In this document: positions 15,412-23,893 of the stretch, piece after piece
Layout of the letters: every line of letters starts with the position of its first letter
Position numbering within the stretch: the first letter of the stretch is position 1
From: Akkermansiaceae bacterium
GTDB taxonomy: Bacteria > Verrucomicrobiota > Verrucomicrobiia > Verrucomicrobiales > Akkermansiaceae
NCBI GenBank assembly: GCA_029242935.1
Contig: JAQWSX010000116.1
Location: forward strand, 1 to 53,303
Direction of reading: 5' to 3'
Length of the DNA: 53,303 nucleotides
Program-made: the position numbers and the translations under genes
Notes under the pieces: generated by a model
The model's database searches: none
What the model was told of the DNA's origin: nothing
What the model saw: the letters and a program-made list of their open reading frames with translations, nothing else

Positions 15412-18150
15412 ATGTCCCCTGTCCCACGTTTCCTTCGACTCTCCGGTACCGAAGCTTACAATCATACTCCTGACAAAAATTTCCTAATGATCGGAGAGCG
15501 GACCAACGTCGCCGGCTCTCCTCGCTTCCGAAAATTGATTAAGGAAAACAAGCTGGAAGACGCTCTCGAAGTCGCTCGCCAGCAGGTCGAAAATGGTGCA
15601 AACGTCATCGACATTTGCTTCGACGACGGCCTGATCGACGGGAAATTCATGATGGCCAAATTCCTCGACCTTATTCAGGCCGAACCCGACATTCAGGCCG
15701 TCCCTATCATGGTCGATTCCTCAAAATGGGAAATCATTGAAGAAGGCCTCAAACACCTTCAGGGCAAGGGCATCGTCAACTCCATCTCTCTCAAAGAAGG
15801 CGAAGAAGCTTTTATAACCAACGCGAGACACATCCTCAACTACGGAGCGGCCGTCGTTGTCATGGCCTTCGACGAACAAGGTCAGGCCGCCACCTACGAG
15901 GACAAATGTCGTATCTGCAAACGCGCCTACGACATCCTTGTTGATGAGGTCCGCTTTCCACCCCAAGACATCATCTTCGACCCCAACATTCTCACTGTTG
16001 CCACTGGCATCGAAGAGCACAACAACTACGCCCTCGATTTCATCAACGCCACTCGCTGGATAAAGAAGAACCTTCCCTTCGCAAAAGTCTCCGGAGGCGT
16101 CTCCAATATCTCTTTCTCATTCCGCGGTAACAACGCCGTTCGCGAAGCCATGCATTCGGCCTTTCTTTACCACGCCACTCAAGCCGGAATGGACATGGGT
16201 ATTGTCAACGCCGGCATGCTCGAGGTTTACGATGAGATTCCAGAGAACCTTCTCACCGCAGTCGAAGATGTCCTTCTCAACAAGGACGATGAAGCAACCG
16301 AACGCCTTCTCGACCTAGCTGAAGAATTTAAAGGCCAAGGATCCAAGAAGCTCGTTGAAGATCTCAGTTGGCGAGAACAACCCGTCGAAAAACGTCTCGA
16401 ACACTCCCTATTGAGGGGTATTGATAAATTTATTGACCAAGACACTGAAGAAGCCCTTTCAAAGTACGAGAAACCTCTGACCGTCATCGAGGGACCTCTT
16501 ATGGATGGTATGGGCATTGTGGGCGACCTCTTCGGAGCCGGGAAAATGTTCCTGCCGCAGGTCGTTAAATCCGCCCGAGTTATGAAGAAATCCGTAGCGT
16601 GGCTTGAGCCACTTATGGAAGAGGAACGCGAGGAGAAAATTATCGCGCAAGCGTCCCGCCTTTGTTCGGAGGACTCCACTCTCTCCATATCAGAAGCACG
16701 CGCTATCGCCACCAAGTCCTTTTCGAACGGTAAAGTCATCATGGCCACCGTTAAAGGGGATGTTCACGACATTGGCAAAAACATCGTCGGTGTAGTACTC
16801 TCCTGCAACGGCTTTGATGTTGTCGACATGGGTGTGATGGTCTCCTGCGATAAGATCCTCGATGCAGTCGAAGAGCATGACGCTGATATCATCGGTCTCT
16901 CCGGGCTCATTACCCCTTCGCTCGACGAAATGATTACCGTCGCCAAAGAGGCCGAAAAACGAGGCTTCGGAGAGAAAAACATCCCAATCCTGATCGGAGG
17001 AGCCACGACCAGCGCCGCCCACACCGCCATCAAAATTGCGGGACACTACACAGGCCCACTTGTTCACGTCCTCGACGCTTCCCGGTCTGTTCCCGTCACA
17101 ACCGCTCTTCTGTCCGAAGATCGACAAATTTTCATCACCACCAACGAAGAAAACCATCAAAAGGCTCGAGAAAAATTTAATGGAACAAAAAAGAAGGCCG
17201 CTCTCTCCATCGAGCAAGCCCGCGCCAATAAGGTCAGTATCGACTGGAAAAGCTACGCCCCACCCATTCCTGAATTTACCGGGACCCGCGCCATCAAGTC
17301 CCAGTCCCTGCGCGAACTCGCAACCTACATCGACTGGACCCCTTTCTTCCACACCTGGGAACTACGTGGTGTTTGGAACTCCGAAACCGAGACACTCAAA
17401 ACCCGGAATAAAGAAGGAGGAAAGGTCGCTAAAGAACTCTACTCTGAAGCAAAAGAACTTCTCGAAAAAATCATCACCGAAAAGCGCTTCACCGCCTCCG
17501 GAATTTATGGGTTTTTTCCCGCCAAAGCAGAAGGAGATGACATTCATCTTCCCGATCACAACGTCACCTTCCACACCCTTCGCCAACAAAATAAAAAGTT
17601 CGAAAAACCCAACTATGCCCTCAGCGACTACGTGGCTCCCAAGAGCGACCACCTCGGGGGCTTTGTCGTTGGCATTCACGGCGCGGATGAATGGGCGGCC
17701 GTACTTCGCGAACAGAACAACATCGACGAAGCTCTCATGGTGCAAGCGCTTGCTGACCGTTTCGCCGAAGCTTTTGCTGAACTCTTACATCACCGGGCCC
17801 GTATCGCTTGGGGAATCGAACGTCCGGGACAATTTAGCCAATCGGAACTCATCCACGAAAAATACCAGGGAATTCGCCCTGCTCCCGGCTACCCGAGCCA
17901 GCCCGACCACACCGAGAAGCGCATCCTTTTCAATCTTCTCCAAGCTAATGAGAAAGCCTCTGTCGAACTCACCGAGTCTTGTGCGATGCATCCTGGCTCG
18001 GCGGTTTGCGGGCTCTACTTCTCCCATCCCGACTCACACTACTTTATGATCGACAACCTTCAGAAGGATCAGATCAAAGACTATGCCGAGCGGAAAGAAC
18101 TGAGCATGGAAGAAGTTGAAAAGTGGCTAGGACCATGGCTAGGTTACTAG
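15412..18150 (+). CDS. metH: Methionine synthase, folate/cobalamin/activation modules (split MetH, part 2)
   Basis: The 912-residue protein carries the rest of MetH. The pterin-binding barrel begins near 20 ([20 protein letters not shown]). A helical cap follows at about 320-440. The Rossmann B12 domain has the base-off signature [14 protein letters not shown] with its Co-ligating His. The C-terminal SAM-binding reactivation domain (about 600-912) includes [12 protein letters not shown] and [19 protein letters not shown]. Methyl groups pass from methyl-tetrahydrofolate to cobalamin and on to homocysteine held by the preceding protein. Together the two make about 1275 residues, close to one-piece E. 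coli MetH (about 1227), so the split is at the Hcy/folate module boundary and nothing is lost. Confidence 0.96.
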   Translation: MSPVPRFLRLSGTEAYNHTPDKNFLMIGERTNVAGSPRFRKLIKENKLEDALEVARQQVENGANVIDICFDDGLIDGKFMMAKFLDLIQAEPDIQAVPIMVDSSKWEIIEEGLKHLQGKGIVNSISLKEGEEAFITNARHILNYGAAVVVMAFDEQGQAATYEDKCRICKRAYDILVDEVRFPPQDIIFDPNILTVATGIEEHNNYALDFINATRWIKKNLPFAKVSGGVSNISFSFRGNNAVREAMHSAFLYHATQAGMDMGIVNAGMLEVYDEIPENLLTAVEDVLLNKDDEATERLLDLAEEFKGQGSKKLVEDLSWREQPVEKRLEHSLLRGIDKFIDQDTEEALSKYEKPLTVIEGPLMDGMGIVGDLFGAGKMFLPQVVKSARVMKKSVAWLEPLMEEEREEKIIAQASRLCSEDSTLSISEARAIATKSFSNGKVIMATVKGDVHDIGKNIVGVVLSCNGFDVVDMGVMVSCDKILDAVEEHDADIIGLSGLITPSLDEMITVAKEAEKRGFGEKNIPILIGGATTSAAHTAIKIAGHYTGPLVHVLDASRSVPVTTALLSEDRQIFITTNEENHQKAREKFNGTKKKAALSIEQARANKVSIDWKSYAPPIPEFTGTRAIKSQSLRELATYIDWTPFFHTWELRGVWNSETETLKTRNKEGGKVAKELYSEAKELLEKIITEKRFTASGIYGFFPAKAEGDDIHLPDHNVTFHTLRQQNKKFEKPNYALSDYVAPKSDHLGGFVVGIHGADEWAAVLREQNNIDEALMVQALADRFAEAFAELLHHRARIAWGIERPGQFSQSELIHEKYQGIRPAPGYPSQPDHTEKRILFNLLQANEKASVELTESCAMHPGSAVCGLYFSHPDSHYFMIDNLQKDQIKDYAERKELSMEEVEKWLGPWLGY

Positions 18151-18151
18151 C

Positions 18152-18913
18152 GTGAAATTGATCTTTATCATCGTGGTCGCCGCGCTTCCCTCCTGTTCTC
18201 AACTCAAGACGCAGGTCACAGATACCCCCCTCAATTCAATCGTCCTCGCCTCGGTAAGATCGATGCCGAAAGGCAGTGGCTACGATGCCTCACAGGCCGC
18301 GGTTGATAGGCTTGCCGCATGCGTTTCCCTCAAAAATGGAATCATCAAACAGGATCTCAAAGCGGCCAAGTCCACCTTCTGTTCCGGCGCCACTTATCTA
18401 GTCTTCCTCCGTACGATTGAACAACTTCGGCTTCACAGTTCCACCTTCTTACCGGAAGATAAATACGCCCGCTTCGCCAATCTGGGAGTCAAAGATGGTG
18501 AGGAAATCTTCGGACGCTGGAACGCCAATGGACCCGGAACTGCAAAGCTTTTTTCCGATCTGAACTGCGGAGTCAACTTCACCTCATATGACCACGCCCA
18601 GGCCGGAGACTTTATGAAAATGTGGTGGACTAATAGCATCGGAAAAAGAGAACGAGGCCACTCCGTTATCTACCTTGGCTCACATGGAGATCAGATCCAC
18701 TATTGGTCAGCAAACCAACCCGAGGGGTATGGTCGTAAGTCTGTCGCCAAATCACAAATTAAGCATGTCCTCTTTTCGCGCCTCACGAATCCAGCCCAGC
18801 TTATCAAGGCAAACCTTCTTTCTCCCAAAGACTTATTTCTCGAAGACATGCTCTACAAGGACTTTACATGGCGACAGATTTCCCAGTTCTGCAATGTCAA
18901 AGCCCACCCGTAA
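18152..18913 (+). CDS. Putative papain-like (NlpC/P60-like) lipoprotein
   Basis: The 253-residue product starts with GTG one base after the metH stop, so the two are probably translationally coupled. The N-terminus MKLIFIIVVAALPSC is a short lipoprotein signal with Cys at about residue 15. A possible catalytic layout of the NlpC/P60 or related papain-like fold is present. The Cys is in TFCSGATYLVFL, where NlpC has DCSG, the His is in RGHSVIYLG, and a further polar block is IHYWSANQPEGYG. Members cut or amidate peptide bonds, often in peptidoglycan. I do not recognise the exact family, and coupling to methionine synthase is unexplained. Confidence 0.6.
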   Translation: MKLIFIIVVAALPSCSQLKTQVTDTPLNSIVLASVRSMPKGSGYDASQAAVDRLAACVSLKNGIIKQDLKAAKSTFCSGATYLVFLRTIEQLRLHSSTFLPEDKYARFANLGVKDGEEIFGRWNANGPGTAKLFSDLNCGVNFTSYDHAQAGDFMKMWWTNSIGKRERGHSVIYLGSHGDQIHYWSANQPEGYGRKSVAKSQIKHVLFSRLTNPAQLIKANLLSPKDLFLEDMLYKDFTWRQISQFCNVKAHP

Positions 18914-18964
18914 CTTCCTTCTCTTTCGTCATCATTTCACGACCCTACCTGAGCCCAAAAAGAT

Positions 18965-19651
18965 ATGATCGATTGGCGTAGCATTCTTCAAGAAAGGGAA
19001 ACCGAAACTCACTTCATCGTCGAAGGGCAGATTCCTGTTGAGCGCCTTCAAAATTCGTCATACTCCATAGATAAGATCATTCGTATCGGCAACGATCTTT
19101 CACGTGAAGAAGCATCATTCCTTCTTGGCTTTCATTTTCACCGCGGCTATCTCGCGATTGCCCGAAAACCTGAGAACCCCCCACTTTCTGAGATGACGAA
19201 AGGAACCCTCGTTGTTCTTCCCGAAATTGCCGACCCCGGCAACCTCGGCACTATCATTCGCAACACCGCCGCACTGGGCGGAGCGGGAGTCCTCCTCGGA
19301 AAGGGAGCCTCGCCATTCAACGCCAAAGCCATCCGAGCCTCCGCCGGCAACCTTTTTCACCTTCCAGTCCGACGAGCTCCAAATCTCCTCTCAGATCTCA
19401 CCGAGATAAGTAAAACCCACACCATTCTTGGAACTAGCCTGTCTCAAAATTCCATTCCTATTAACAACCTCCCTCTAATTCCCAATAAAACTGCCCTCCT
19501 TCTGGGTCCGGAAGACTTTGGACTTAACCAGACCATTGAATCCCATTGCGATCATCTCATCCATATTCCCATGTCTCGAGGAACCGACTCGCTGAATGTT
19601 GCTTCGGCCTCGGCAATATTTCTCCATAAAATCCAACAACATCTTCTCTGA
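18965..19651 (+). CDS. SpoU/TrmH-family RNA 2'-O-methyltransferase
   Basis: The 228-residue SPOUT enzyme transfers a methyl group from SAM to a ribose 2'-OH of rRNA or tRNA. An N-terminal substrate-binding segment (HFIVEGQIPVERL) precedes the knotted catalytic domain. All three SpoU motifs are visible: motif 1 EIADPGNLGTIIRNTAALG, motif 2 LLLGPEDFGLNQ, motif 3 IPMSRGTDSLNVASASAIFL. The architecture is closest to RlmB/TsnR-like enzymes, but the target nucleotide cannot be read from sequence. It is 51 bp after the lipoprotein gene on the same strand, and its SAM use may tie it loosely to the upstream methionine genes. Confidence 0.93.
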   Translation: MIDWRSILQERETETHFIVEGQIPVERLQNSSYSIDKIIRIGNDLSREEASFLLGFHFHRGYLAIARKPENPPLSEMTKGTLVVLPEIADPGNLGTIIRNTAALGGAGVLLGKGASPFNAKAIRASAGNLFHLPVRRAPNLLSDLTEISKTHTILGTSLSQNSIPINNLPLIPNKTALLLGPEDFGLNQTIESHCDHLIHIPMSRGTDSLNVASASAIFLHKIQQHLL

Positions 19652-19893
19652 TCTACAAGATCGCTTCGAATTCCTCCTAGAAACCTCAAGCAGTGGACAA
19701 CGTAATTATTGCCCAATTCTAGCAAAACAAAAGTGGATTAGGCGCGATGACAGCATCTGCTTTTAAGAGAGTGAACCGAAGACCTCACAGATCGATTTTC
19801 TCCCGATGAGAAACTGCCCCCATCGCCCGCTTGTCGTTTGCCTGCTTTTTCGTTTCTTGCGCCTTTAGCATGATCAGTTAAGGTCCTCTTGAC

Positions 19894-20349
19894 ATGAAAA
19901 AATCAATTCTCGCTCTCTGCGCCTTTTCTTTTCTCGCTCCTGCAACGATCTCAGCTCACTGCCAGATCCCCTGTGGCATCTACAATGATGACAACGTCAT
20001 TGAGTCTATGCACACAGACTTCGAGACTATCGAAAAAGCCTCAAAACAGATCATCGAACTTTCCAAGAACCCTTCAAAAAATGCCCACCAACTGACCCGG
20101 TGGATCACGAATAAGGAGTCCCACGCACAAGCGATCCAAGAGAAAATCCTCAACTACTTTCTCGCCCAACGTCTCAAACTCGCCGAAGCAAAATCTAGCC
20201 AAGCGACCTACACGGCAAAACTCCAACTTTGCCACCAGATCATCGTGACCTCCATGAAGTGCAAACAGTCAACCGATGCTACAAACGTTGCCAAGCTTCA
20301 CGACCTGATGCACGATTTCGAAAAGCACTTCGGTACCCCAAAGAAATAG
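19894..20349 (+). CDS. sodN: Nickel superoxide dismutase with Sec signal peptide
   Basis: The 151-residue precursor has a Sec-type signal (MKKSILALCAFSFLAPATISA). Predicted cleavage after residue 21 exposes HCQIPCGIY. That is the nickel-hook consensus HCxxPCGxY, in which the new N-terminal His, Cys2 and Cys6 bind Ni. A downstream Glu (IES, about mature residue 16) and Arg (LTRW) match the residues that position His1. The rest is a four-helix bundle of about 130 residues, near the normal mature length. It dismutates superoxide to oxygen and peroxide. Known bacterial NiSODs often need the SodX protease to trim a propeptide; no sodX is nearby, and export would place this one in the periplasm. 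A peroxidase follows. Confidence 0.93.
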   Translation: MKKSILALCAFSFLAPATISAHCQIPCGIYNDDNVIESMHTDFETIEKASKQIIELSKNPSKNAHQLTRWITNKESHAQAIQEKILNYFLAQRLKLAEAKSSQATYTAKLQLCHQIIVTSMKCKQSTDATNVAKLHDLMHDFEKHFGTPKK

Positions 20350-20385
20350 CAGAGTCATATTATCTCTGACTACCCCCCCCCTTTG

Positions 20386-21519
20386 ATGCTCCGTCTCCTC
20401 GCCTTAATTTCCTGCGGAGTCAAGATAGCCCAAGCCGCGCCCGATCTCCCTGAGATCGGGCGTTCTGTTTTCACCGACAAAAACCTTTCGAATCCTCCCG
20501 GTCAGTCATGCCTGACTTGCCACAATCCCAACCACGCATTTGCTGACCCCAGACGTGTCTCTCCCGGAGCCACACCAACCCTCTCAGGCAATCGAAACGC
20601 TCCATCTCTCATGTATGCAGCGCTTATTCCTCCCTTCGCATACGAGGATATCCTACTCCCGGATGGAACCGAAATATTTGCGTGGGAAGGCGGTCTCTTT
20701 CACGACGGACGAGCCAAGGACCTCTTCGAACAAGTAGACCAACCCTTTTTTGAGGCCCATGAAATGAACCTCAAAAATAAAGCCGATCTTGCCCAGAAAA
20801 TCCGCAAATCAACCTACAAGGGAAAATTCCCAAAGGGGGCCCTAAAGGATAACAACCAACTCACTTATCTTGTCTTTCGATCTCTTGTTGAGTTTTTAAA
20901 ATCCCCATTCTTCCGCCCCTTCGATTCTCCCTTCGACCGTTACCAAGCAGGAGAGAAGAGTGCCCTATCTCTATCTCAAAAACGAGGCCTCGATATTTAC
21001 AAAACCTCGGGCGGCTGTGCCGACTGCCATTTCCTCGAACCTCAAAACTGGAACAAACCACTCCTCTCCGACTTCGGATACGATAATCTCGGAGCGCCTG
21101 CCATCGGCAGAAAAGACCCCGGCCTCTTCGTGGTCACCGGCAACCCGGAAGATCTTGGGAAATTTCGAGCTCCTAGCCTCCGCAATATTGAACTCACCGC
21201 TCCTTATCTTCACAACGGCTCAATTAAAACTCTCCGCGAAGTTCTCGAATTCTACAACAAGCGCGACCTCGAACCCGAACGTTGGGGCGTCACCGACTAC
21301 CCGGAAACTGTCAACCACGACGACCTAGGAAATCTTGGCCTAACCGACGAAGACATCACCAACCTTCTCAATTTTCTTCACGCCTTTACCGATGACAGCC
21401 TCACGAAGAAAGAAACAACTTTTCCTATTGCCCCAAAAAAGACGCCTTCCACCGAAAGCATCAGACTCAATTTCCCCGACCACACCCATCGTCTCGATCC
21501 GAACTTTGAGACAAAGTGA
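20386..21519 (+). CDS. Di-haem cytochrome c peroxidase (MauG/CCP family)
   Basis: The 377-residue periplasmic protein has a short signal (MLRLLALISCGVKIAQA) and two haem-c motifs, CLTCH near residue 45 and CADCH near 210. Other CCP blocks are the region containing WEGGLFHDGRA, then EAHEMN and the C-terminal APSLRNIELTAPYLHNGS. The family reduces hydrogen peroxide to water with electrons from small cytochromes. The ATG at 20386 is preferred over a TTG three bases earlier. It lies 36 bp after sodN, so the product of the dismutase (peroxide) is the substrate here. A run of nine C (20373-20381) sits in the gap. The protein is short for some CCPs but complete. Confidence 0.93.
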   Translation: MLRLLALISCGVKIAQAAPDLPEIGRSVFTDKNLSNPPGQSCLTCHNPNHAFADPRRVSPGATPTLSGNRNAPSLMYAALIPPFAYEDILLPDGTEIFAWEGGLFHDGRAKDLFEQVDQPFFEAHEMNLKNKADLAQKIRKSTYKGKFPKGALKDNNQLTYLVFRSLVEFLKSPFFRPFDSPFDRYQAGEKSALSLSQKRGLDIYKTSGGCADCHFLEPQNWNKPLLSDFGYDNLGAPAIGRKDPGLFVVTGNPEDLGKFRAPSLRNIELTAPYLHNGSIKTLREVLEFYNKRDLEPERWGVTDYPETVNHDDLGNLGLTDEDITNLLNFLHAFTDDSLTKKETTFPIAPKKTPSTESIRLNFPDHTHRLDPNFETK

Positions 21520-21598
21520 TCATTTCTCAAGTTTCAATTGCTTTGGCAGCGGCGGGGAAGGCTAGTAGGTTTTTATAGACGAAATATTTGATTTCCAC

Positions 21599-22582
21599 CT
21601 AATGATCTTGTGATGGTTGTTCACTGTCCCCTCGTCGCCGCCACAAGCTCGCAAGAAAACTCCCGATCATGCAGTGGTAAAAAGCCGAAATTGCACATGG
21701 TGCCGCAGCCATCAGGGTGAAATGCGTTTTTGCCAGTTGTGAACCGAGGCCAGAATTTTGCATTCCAACCTCAATCGAAAACGTCCGACATTCCTTTTCC
21801 TTCAGACCAAAAATCCTTCCCCAAAGGTATCCCAAAACGAATCCAAAAGCGTGCACAATGAAGACCGCGGGAAGCAAGGTCTGCCAATGCATTTGAATGT
21901 CTGATTTTGTGGCACCAACCACTGCCGCAACAATCAGCACAATCACAAAGACCGAGACCAGAGGTGACCCCTTCTTAATCGCTTCCAGCCTCTTGCCTGC
22001 AAGCGAGTTCAAAATCAATCCAACAATGATCGGCAGAAGAACAATCATCACCATCGAGACGACCATCTTCCATGCCTCAACTTCAAGGATTGCAGATGCG
22101 TAGGTCTTCGTCAGCAACGGAGTCAATCCTATCGCCAAAAGAGTCGAGCACATCGTCATCATAACGCTCAATGCAAGGTTTCCGCGCGCCAGATAAGTCA
22201 CCACATTCGACGCCGTCCCCCCCGGACAACAACTCACCAAGATGATACCAAGCTTGAATTGGGCCGGCAGCGAAAAGATTGTGGCAACTCCCCACCCAAT
22301 CAGCGGCATGATTAAAAACTGGGCGACAATCCCAAGCACAACCCACTTGGGCATTGTCAAAACCTCCCGAAAATCTGCAAAAGTCAGGGTCATACCCATT
22401 CCAAGCATAATGATCCCCAATCCTAACGGCACCCACTTTAGTTCAGTTCCGGGAATCACCCCGAGAAACCACGTGAAATGCTCCGGCACAATCCAAGCCC
22501 ATCCAGTCCCCAAAAGGGTCCACAACCAGAAAAAATTCACAAAGCGAGCGAACATGCCAAAACTCTTAACGATTCCAGCCAT
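21599..22582 (-). CDS. BASS-family (bile acid:sodium symporter-like) transporter
   Basis: The 327-residue membrane protein has about nine or ten hydrophobic segments. The family hallmark is visible as SCCPGGTASNVVTYLARGNLALSV, the core crossover region of the SBF/BASS fold, and later a conserved IEVGMQNSGLGSQLA. BASS members use sodium to move organic anions such as bile acids, pyruvate or pantothenate; the substrate here is unknown. The ATG at 22582 is chosen because a TTG at 22618 only adds a polar stretch and extends towards the divergent gene at 22639. It converges on the peroxidase gene with about 80 bp between. Confidence 0.9.
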   Translation of the reverse strand: MAGIVKSFGMFARFVNFFWLWTLLGTGWAWIVPEHFTWFLGVIPGTELKWVPLGLGIIMLGMGMTLTFADFREVLTMPKWVVLGIVAQFLIMPLIGWGVATIFSLPAQFKLGIILVSCCPGGTASNVVTYLARGNLALSVMMTMCSTLLAIGLTPLLTKTYASAILEVEAWKMVVSMVMIVLLPIIVGLILNSLAGKRLEAIKKGSPLVSVFVIVLIVAAVVGATKSDIQMHWQTLLPAVFIVHAFGFVLGYLWGRIFGLKEKECRTFSIEVGMQNSGLGSQLAKTHFTLMAAAPCAISAFYHCMIGSFLASLWRRRGDSEQPSQDH

Positions 22583-22638
22583 CCTGAATACCTTATTCTC
22601 CCGTTGCCTGAGATTCAAAAGCCTCCATAATCACCTCA

Positions 22639-23862
22639 ATGAAGCGACTTATTCTGCTTTCCCTTCTCATCCCACTCCACGCCGCCGATTGGCCCCAGTG
22701 GCGTGGTCCGGACCAAAACAATCACGCTCCGAGCGGAGCTAAGCCGCCTCTCGAGTGGTCAGAAAATACGAACGTAAGCTGGAAAACCGCTATTCCTGGC
22801 CGCGGTCATTCCACCCCGATTTTTGTAAAAGGAAAAATTTATCTAACCTCCGCTGAGAAGAACAACTCAACCCAGTCACTTCTTTGCCTCGATCGAAAAA
22901 CCGGAAAACTTATCTGGTCCAAGGTCGTCCATCAAGGGGGCTTTCCAACGCAACTCCATTCCGAGAACTCTCCTGCTTCAGCATCCCCCCAGTGGGATGG
23001 TCAAAACATTCTCGTCATTTTCCAGAACGATAAAAAAATAAAAGCCACAGCCATTTCGCCCGATGGGACAATCATCTGGTCCAAGACCGTGGGGGATTAC
23101 CGTCCCTCATACCCATTTGGATTTGGCTCCACTCCTGTTCTCTACAAAGAGAATCTCATCATCGTGATTGGAACTAAAGAAGGCGGCTTTCTAACAGCTC
23201 TCAAATCTTCCAATGGTAAGGAGGTTTGGAAAACTCCAAGAGCCGGTCATGACTACTGGGCCACCCCTGTCGTCGCAACTGTTGGGGGCAAGGAACAGCT
23301 ACTCATTTCTGGAATTAACAAGTTCTCGAGCTACGAACCCGCTACCGGGAAACTGAACTGGGAAACTGAAGCCGGAGCTAAATCGATGTGTGGGACTATC
23401 GTGTGGACAGATGATATGATCTTTGCCAGCGGCGGCTTTCCCGAGAAAGAAACCGCCGGCATCAAGGCCGATGGAACCGGCATCAAAGTCTGGCAGAACA
23501 AAGTCGTCTGCTACGAACAATCTCTTCTCTCGCACAACAACTTGATTTACGCCATCGCTGATGATGGCAGAGCTTATTGCTGGGGTGCCGAAACTGGAGA
23601 GAAGAAGTGGTCTGAAAAAATTGGCCGCCGGGGCGTGATGGCTTCACCACTGGCAGTTGGCGACCACATTTACGCCACCCTTAAGAATGGCACTAGCGTG
23701 GTCTTCAAAGCATCCGGAGACAGCTTTCAAAAAATCGCAGAAAACAAGCTTGGGGATGACACCTATGCCAGCCCCGTTGCTCTAGACAACCAACTTTTCC
23801 TGAGGGTTGGGAAGGTTGACCGCGGAAAGCGCCAAGAGTTCCTCTATTGCCTCCAAAAGTAG
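22639..23862 (+). CDS. Exported PQQ-type beta-propeller protein
   Basis: The 407-residue protein has a signal peptide (MKRLILLSLLIPLHAA) and then the WPQWRGPDQNN start found in many planctomycete and verrucomicrobial PQQ-propeller proteins. Repeating blade motifs are visible, for example CLDRKTGKLIWSK, ALKSSNGKEVWKTP, YEPATGKLNWETEAG and CWGAETGEKKWSE. These make an eight-bladed propeller fold like BamB or quinoprotein dehydrogenases. No metal or quinone-binding residue set can be confirmed, so it could be a scaffold. It is divergent from the BASS gene and convergent with uvrC. Confidence 0.9.
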   Translation: MKRLILLSLLIPLHAADWPQWRGPDQNNHAPSGAKPPLEWSENTNVSWKTAIPGRGHSTPIFVKGKIYLTSAEKNNSTQSLLCLDRKTGKLIWSKVVHQGGFPTQLHSENSPASASPQWDGQNILVIFQNDKKIKATAISPDGTIIWSKTVGDYRPSYPFGFGSTPVLYKENLIIVIGTKEGGFLTALKSSNGKEVWKTPRAGHDYWATPVVATVGGKEQLLISGINKFSSYEPATGKLNWETEAGAKSMCGTIVWTDDMIFASGGFPEKETAGIKADGTGIKVWQNKVVCYEQSLLSHNNLIYAIADDGRAYCWGAETGEKKWSEKIGRRGVMASPLAVGDHIYATLKNGTSVVFKASGDSFQKIAENKLGDDTYASPVALDNQLFLRVGKVDRGKRQEFLYCLQK

Positions 23863-23893
23863 CTTCCCCTACCCTTTGGAGAAAAGACCCAAA

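Noticed and set aside
16690-17352. 220-codon antisense frame in metH
   Set aside because: It is a shadow of the B12-binding domain in the opposite strand; low-complexity Gly/Phe/Asp composition, no motif.
17036-18049. 337-codon open frame on the plus strand inside metH part 2
   Set aside because: It is the +1 frame of an intact MetH with all motifs; the translation is Pro/Ser/Thr-rich with no family pattern.
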